Both the position numbers and the translations under genes were made by a program. The notes under the pieces are model-generated. The model did not search any database. It was given only the letters and a program-made list of their open reading frames with translations, and was not told the DNA's origin. Below are positions 17,550 through 22,239 of a stretch of DNA of 22,239 bases, in pieces (position 1 is the stretch's first letter; every line of letters begins with the position of its first letter). Source of the stretch: Plakobranchus ocellatus (taxonomy: Eukaryota; Mollusca; Gastropoda; Plakobranchidae); contig BLXT01005617.1 in the NCBI GenBank assembly GCA_019648995.1, forward strand, positions 544,417-566,655. Reading direction: 5' to 3'.

Positions 17550-18000
17550 TTAAATATTTTGCTTAATTGTGTCGGAATGAGCCTGACAATAGTTATTGAT
17601 TATCGTTTTGACTGCTTGAACATCCATTGGTTTGCCTAATTTCACGAACATCGATATCTGCTCATTTAAAGAGTTAAAAATTTGTTCCTTTAACATCAAG
17701 TCTCAGAGTTGTCCAAACGCTTTCTCTTTACAAATGTCTAGATCTAGTTCTCGCCGGGAATCTAAAAGTTCCAGTCTTGTCACAAACTCGTTTATGTTTT
17801 GTGATTCCCATGGAATAGCTTATCTTAATGATCTGTGATATTCCTGCGCTGTGCATTCAAATTTTTTAAGGATCGCGCCCTTGAATGATTCATAGTTTTG
17901 TTCTTAAGGTCTTAGCGCGTGCAAATTTTTTTAAACGTCCCTGGTAATTAAATTTGATAACGCAATAAATTTCTTTTGATCATTCCATTCGTATATTTTG
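17550..18000 (-). pseudogene. Gypsy gag relic with SCAN-like capsid domain
   Basis: Minus-strand frame with the characteristic order: LKKFECTAQEYHRSL (17870-17826), INEFVTRLELLDSRREL (about 17795-17745), DICKEKAFGQL, LMLKEQIFNSLNEQ (about 17702-17660) and DVQAVKTIINNYCQAH (about 17620-17575). This is the helical capsid/SCAN-like pattern (F-x2-R-L...L...EQ-hydrophobic...A-hydrophobic-x-YxxAH) found in certain Metaviridae gags, from which the vertebrate SCAN domain derives. At least three stops or frameshifts interrupt it. A weak WNDQKKFIAL block lies near 17990. It would have formed the virus-like particle shell. Confidence 0.75.
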
Positions 18001-20017
18001 AAATCTCCAAACGGAATATGTAAATTACAATATTACATTTCTGACACTTTAAAAAATGATACCCATACATAGAACTTAGGAATTGTAAAAAAAAATGCTA
18101 AAAAAGAACAACAGTTCTACGCAAAGATTAACTCGGAAACATATTTACCAGACAGCAAAACAAAGAAGTAAGGAATAAGACATAACAGTGTGACACGAAC
18201 GAAAGACGGTGAATAAAAATCACTAGTGCTCTAACAAATACTACATAATTATGACAACAAAAGAACATCAATGGTTATTTCAATCATACCATCAAGACAA
18301 CTTCATTTACAGAAAATATCATAAAGTTCACAAAATCCAAATCCCTGCTTTAGTGGTAATTTCAATATAATTGAAAAAGAAGGAATGAATGAATGAAAAT
18401 GTTTATACTTAAGGGTATGAAAAAAAAAAGATATTTTGGGTTGTTCTTTTTTCTATCCGAGCCCTAAAGTTTACTGTCAAGAAAACTGCTCACTTCATAA
18501 AAAGAATTAACACTCCATGTTATGATTCTAAACAGATACAGTAATTGACTGTACTTTATTTTCTTTTCTTCGCACAATCTAGGCGAAGGGATAGCAGGAT
18601 GATAATGGTAATAACACACACGCTGAGTCTGTCTAATGAAACAAGTCTAATGAGCGATGATGATGAACCAACGAAGCGAGGCAAACATATCCATTTTTGG
18701 TGCACTCCATCAAGATGCATGACTGCAAATTTAGGGGAATTCTTTCCCCAAGCCCCACATGGGGTCTATCAGTACTAAATAAACCATGCTCATAGTATAA
18801 TGATCACATAGTCCTATGTCCTTTGTCGCAATGGGAGGGAATCCAACAAAGAATGAAATAACAAGAAAAGCACCCTTAGATGCAAATTCATTGTTTCTGC
18901 ATCTCTACCATAAGATTGATGCAAAAAAAAAAAAGCAAGTATAAAAAAGGATTGGAAGTGAAAGAGTTGAAGCCAGAAACGATCTTGTGGACATATTTCG
19001 CATGAAACTTATTCGCCTTTTCTTTTCTTTCACCGAAATAAAAAAAACAACAAAACGATCTCCAGTTTTAATGATTTCATAAAATCAGAAAACAGAAAGG
19101 TGGTACACAGTGTAATGTGAGGGACGAAGGGGAAGGGGCACAGCATGATATCCAGCTCTGTCAATTTCGCTATCTTATTATAGTAATACTAGATACTGAA
19201 CCTATTTTAATATAGTACTTGAGATGGTTGGACAGGAAAACTTTTAGATGCTTTTAGCTTCTCCCTTTTTAAAAAAATTCCTGATTTTGTGATCATTATA
19301 ACTGAGGGAAGCAGTTCTTATTTAAAAAAGAATTATATTCCATCCATAAAGATAAAAACAGCACTTTTCAAACTCTCTTTATAGCAACAGTGTAGTGATT
19401 CAAGTTGTCATTAAATAGTTCCATCTTATATAACACTGAACAAAACAGAAATGGAAAATTAGTACAATCTACAAAATAAGCACAATTATTTGACTCCAAA
19501 GAGCCTAAAAATCTGAAATATGTACGCCATTCATTTACCACAATGCAGAATGTAACACGCTCAAGGAAGAGCAAACTTACTTTATATATTAAATCTAGGC
19601 CTGATTAAGCCATAACTTAGTTTTCTCAATTTACCAATTTTCTTTTACTTTGGACTAAAATTAAACCACAAATGAACTTTTAATGATATGAAGTTAAGTA
19701 GTTCTATTTTATTCTGAAATCCCTGTTAATTAGCAACAAGATATAATTAAGACACATCAGCTATCACATTACAGTTACAATAAAGCCAATAATTATCAAT
19801 GAAAATTGGCTCCCAATTTTTTATAGGATGCAGTCCTATACATGAAACACATGTTTTTCAAGAATCAAAAACACTACATAGAATAAATTGAAACACAATA
19901 GCCAACAGAAGTAACAGAAAAGATAGCTTTTATGAAGAATATAATTTATTACAAAGAAGAAACAAGTGAGATAGCCTGATTACCTCAGAACTATAAATAT
20001 ATTGTTTTAATTCTTAC
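18001..20017. other. AT-rich noncoding stretch, probably intron or 3' flank of the minus-strand gene
   Basis: No recognisable domain in any frame. The 77-codon plus-strand frame at 18545-18778 and the 68-codon minus-strand frame at 19368-19574 show no motif. A 5' LTR for the Gypsy relic might be expected near 18000-18700, but no copy was found at 13500-14000. Downstream exons of the gene at 20018-21720, if any lie here, were not identified. Confidence 0.5.
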
Positions 20018-20105
20018 CATTGGAAGCTGCGAGTTTGGCTGCTCTTCTCGCTATGGCTTTGCATTTGTTTTCTTCTATCCTTTTCTTCACTTCATCTGAT
20101 AAACT
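20018..20105 (-). CDS. Candidate exon with RPA32-binding-like helix (XPA/TIPIN/SMARCAL1 type)
   Basis: On the minus strand a pyrimidine-rich TGTTTTTCAG acceptor (20108-20106 = CAG) precedes 88 nt open in phase 0, ending at a GTAAGAA donor (20017-20011). The 29 codons include LSDEVKKRIEENK followed by CKAIARRAAKLAAS. The pattern L-x4-K-x2-I-x2-N-K-x2-A-x2-RR-x2-L is the amphipathic helix by which XPA, TIPIN, SMARCAL1 and UNG2 contact the RPA32 C-terminal domain at damaged or stalled DNA. The segment is GC-richer than its flanks. The exon exits in phase 1, so at least one further exon is required. TIPIN is a possible identity because an ELD-x2-L segment lies just upstream in the preceding exon, but this is not decisive. 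Confidence 0.7.
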
Positions 20106-20711
20106 CTGAAAAACATTGTGATCTAAATTATGGCACTTGAATCACTTTCTGGAAACATAAAAATTTTCTTCCATAACATGTTGAATTCTGAAATCCCAAT
20201 TCTCAAATTTGCAAATAATACACAAGATGGTTTACAGAACCAGTAGCAATTTCTATTACATCCTCTTTCTCCTGTTTTAAATAGGTAATAAAAGGAATGG
20301 TTTGTGTCTCAATACAAATGGTTTTAAGACAAAACTGCTTATTCATTATCATCATCAGGTACCTTGTCTGGAACAGACATTGGCGATCATGTTCTTCCAC
20401 TCAAACCTATTCTCAGTTAACCTTATTAAGTCTTATTGCTACCCTTTCAGTTTTGTTTTGGATCATGATTTTTTTTTTCATGGGAAGCTACAGCAGTGGT
20501 TTCCCCTTGCCTACTGCTGAATTGAAACTTTAAAGAGCTTTACCAAAGCTTTAAAGAGCTTCCAATTGTTTTAATAAAAAAAATAATATTTCATTATTTA
20601 CATTCTGATCCATTTTGTTTTTATTCAACTGTCAAACAATTATTAAATAAACACAGCTCTCAAATGCACCCACAAAATGTCAAAGACATGAAGTCAATTT
20701 CTTTGTCTTAC
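20106..20711 (-). other. Intron between the two best-supported exons
   Basis: 606 bp with a GTAAGAC donor at 20711-20705 and a TTTTTCAG acceptor at 20113-20106 on the minus strand. Both flanking exons are in phase 0 at this junction. The interior is AT-rich with no domain; plus-strand open frames at 20297-20533 lie inside it and are not supported as genes. Confidence 0.6.
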
Positions 20712-20805
20712 AGAATTTTTTATACAAGGACTTGAATGTTGTGAAATAGGTGGCCTTGATACAGCTTGTCCTTGATCTCGCAGTAAGTCATCCAACTCAG
20801 TGTCA
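20712..20805 (-). CDS. Candidate exon, acidic segment upstream of the RPA-binding-like helix
   Basis: On the minus strand the open segment ends exactly at a GTAAGAC donor (20711). Its acceptor is either AAAG (exon from 20810, 99 nt) or, five bases on, TTAAG (exon from 20805, 94 nt). The second is chosen because its one-base start completes the codon left open by the exon at 21644-21720. The peptide begins DTELDDLLRDQG and ends in a Ser/Pro-rich stretch (RPPISQHSSPC). It joins the exon at 20018-20105 in frame (phase 0). An acidic D/E-L-D-x2-L segment before the helix is also seen in TIPIN; the match is suggestive only. Confidence 0.6.
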
Positions 20806-21154
20806 CTTAACTTTAAAAGAAAAAAAAAATCAACAAAAGTTATTAAAATGTAAATAACTTAATTCAAATATGAACTGTTCATTGCAAAGAAATCTATTAA
20901 TGACACTATTTCAAGATTTTAAAATTAAAACTATTTGTACAACCTCAAAATGTATAGCTAAGATGCTCTTTTGACCATACAAGCTGCATCTAGTTACCAT
21001 TTTGCATAAATTATAAATTTTGGAGAAGACCCTTATGTGTCTGAATATTTGTATTTACTTTTTTTTTTTTTTAAACTATCAATTTTAAAAGAATTTTACA
21101 CATAATCACACACATACCAAAAAAATTGCACTGATCCAGTCTTGCAACCAGTGC
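20806..21154 (-). other. AT-rich intronic stretch
   Basis: Poly-A and poly-T runs (for example 20818-20829 and 21058-21072) and no recognisable coding; presumed intron of the minus-strand gene. Confidence 0.45.
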
Positions 21155-21409
21155 TAAGGGAACATTTAAATATAATCTTACACCTTGGAGGGTTGAATCA
21201 GTCTAAAATATTATATCCCCTAAAATTATATTAGAACGTTGATTTTCCATTTTTGCCACTTGGAATGATTCACTTAATAACTCTATAAATGTAGAATTGC
21301 ATATGTATGTGTTTATGAATGTTTTTCATGAATATGTATGTAAAGTACATAGAGCAGTGGTTATAGTATGGATTTTCACGATATAAATGTCAAATGATTA
21401 TTATTATTG
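21155..21409 (+). repeat. SINE-like repeat, plus-strand copy with TTA-type tail
   Basis: Starts CTAAGGGAACATTTAAATAT, runs through AATCTTACACCTTGGAGGG, TATGCATATG-like and GAATATGTATGTAAAGTACA blocks and ends CGATATAAATGTCAAATGAT followed by TTATTATTATT. The same blocks in the same order occur on the minus strand at 4207-3891. The ATATAAAT...(TTA)n ending resembles the 3' tails of many marine-invertebrate SINEs and LINE-derived retroposons. It is seated in an intron of the candidate gene. I see no clear A and B boxes. Confidence 0.65.
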
Positions 21410-21643
21410 TCATGAGAGGTCCACAAAAGGACTTTGACCATTACACCTTTAAAGGAAACACATTGTAAGTTCAACTACAGAAATTCATAAACTGCTCTCT
21501 TTTAATCCACAAGATAATCGATTTGCTGAATTCTCATCTTGTCACAAAGTAGTCAGCCTAAAAGTAAAATATGGTTTAAGACTGCGACAATAAGTCAATG
21601 CTTTGGAAATTTATTCAAGTTCTTTTGTCATCCAGATATTTAC

Positions 21644-21720
21644 CAATTTGCATACTCAATGATTACTGAGAGTGAGAGCTCCAGGCCCTTAGGATCCAAC
21701 AAGATCTTTTCTTTGGTCGC
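21644..21720 (-). CDS. Candidate upstream exon (77 nt), function unknown
   Basis: On the minus strand, codons open exactly after an AATAATAG acceptor (stops TAA and TAG lie directly upstream in frame) and run to a GTAAATAT donor at 21643, one base before an in-frame stop would appear. The peptide KEKILLDPKGLELSL then SVIIEYAN is compositionally protein-like and the DNA is GC-richer than its surroundings. It exits in phase 2, which fits the one-base start of the exon at 20805. The acceptor has only a modest pyrimidine tract. I do not recognise the family. Confidence 0.45.
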
Positions 21721-22164
21721 CTATTATTGACAGTTGTTTAAAAAAGCAACTTGTATGTGCCAGGATGTCCACTAGTCCTCGTGAGAGTCTTAACAAAGAG
21801 TCGTGGTTCAAATCATAAAGAAAGCCAGTTGCAGAGTATTTTCTTTCACAATGACTGCCGCAGGAATACGCATTTTAAAGAAAAATAAAAAACAATGTGC
21901 ATTCTATACTCCTTCAAACTTTCAACTTCTCTCGGCTGCTTCCTAATCTGCAACTCCAGAAGACTGCACATATAGCATATATGTACGGTAAAGGCTTGTA
22001 AATTGTATAGGAGGTAAATTTTTCGTGAGCTGAAGCCTTGCTCAACAGGCCAGAACCACCACCATGTCTGTCAAAATTTCATTATGTCATGGTCATTAAA
22101 GGTTTTGAAAAAGGCAATTCTTAACCTAAAGTTAACGTTTAACGAGTTAACACCCCATCAACGA
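21721..22164. other. Noncoding stretch with weak exon-like hints
   Basis: On the minus strand, a segment from about 21963 down to 21900 after TATGTGCAG is moderately GC-rich and open (LLELQIRKQPREVE), but no good donor follows. I do not call it a gene. The remainder shows nothing recognisable. Confidence 0.35.
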
Positions 22165-22239
22165 TTCTTCTTCTTATTGTTGTTGTTATAATTCTTATTA
22201 TAACAGGTCAACAATGTAATATTGCGTTTTTTTTTTTGG
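22165..22239 (-). repeat. SINE-like repeat fragment at window edge
   Basis: TTATAACAGGTCAACAATGT followed by AATATTG is the near-exact reverse complement of sequence at about 3828-3858, and the microsatellite beside it (TTCTTCTTATTGTTGTTG) corresponds to the tail at 3860-3890. The copy runs off the window. Confidence 0.55.

Noticed and set aside
17241..17639. 132-codon plus-strand open frame with hydrophobic stretches
   Set aside because: Antisense to the Gypsy gag relic; the apparent membrane segments come from the reverse complement of A-rich sequence.
13574..18700. Search for paired LTRs flanking the Gypsy relic
   Set aside because: By eye I found no matching direct repeats at the two sides, so no LTR is annotated; decay or truncation is likely.
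18545..18778. 77-codon plus-strand open frame
   Set aside because: No domain, no splice context and no conservation evidence; it includes a GAT run giving DDDE.
20297..20533. Two overlapping plus-strand open frames of 72-78 codons
   Set aside because: They lie inside the intron between the two best minus-strand exons and encode K-, I- and F-rich peptides with no motif.

Overview
The window looks like a piece of an intron-rich, AT-rich animal genome, most likely a lophotrochozoan and plausibly a mollusc. The reasons are: no dense coding; long AT-rich noncoding stretches with many microsatellites; frequent short ACATGTA and AGATCT words; I/Nimb-type LINEs with an RNase H domain; and a Ty3/Gypsy relic whose integrase precedes its reverse transcriptase. 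The species call is inference. No bacterial-style gene, operon, tRNA, rRNA or CRISPR array was seen.

Layout. 1-6450 is noncoding: a three-copy 72-78 bp tandem repeat (110-330), an AGATCT-rich stretch, a (TA)n tract, a 14-bp hairpin (1712-1748), a SINE-like pair facing tail to tail (3747-4207) and a four-copy ~240 bp tandem array (4475-5435). 6453-6606 is a palindromic MITE-like element. 6755-13487 (minus strand) is LINE territory: an older RNase H fragment (6755-7190); a younger copy of the same family with its (CAAT)n tail buried in it (reverse transcriptase, RNase H, CCHC tail, 7187-9580); and, 2.5 kb away, an endonuclease fragment with a GC-rich leader and two tandem ~207 bp units upstream (12085-13487). 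Between the two LINE pieces lies a decayed, intron-free protein relic of the DUF7869 type (10690-12080), followed by a block of short inverted repeats and an assembly gap. 13985-18000 (minus) is a heavily decayed Ty3/Gypsy element that reads gag (SCAN-like), protease, linker, integrase, RT end, RNase H: the rare 'Gmr1-like' order. Its protease is split by a 620-bp pogo/Tigger-like MITE with TA target duplications (16455-17074).

The right end (20018-21720, minus) is the only place that looks like a working host gene. Three short, GC-richer open segments are bounded by AG and GT in compatible phases. The last encodes a helix resembling the RPA32-binding motif of XPA, TIPIN, SMARCAL1 and UNG2. 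The gene symbol cannot be fixed from this window.

Apart from those candidate exons, every recognisable coding stretch is a broken mobile-element fragment, so there is no pathway in which genes here act together. The value of the window is its nesting history: LINE into LINE, a MITE into a Gypsy protease, and a DUF7869 relic wedged between LINE halves.
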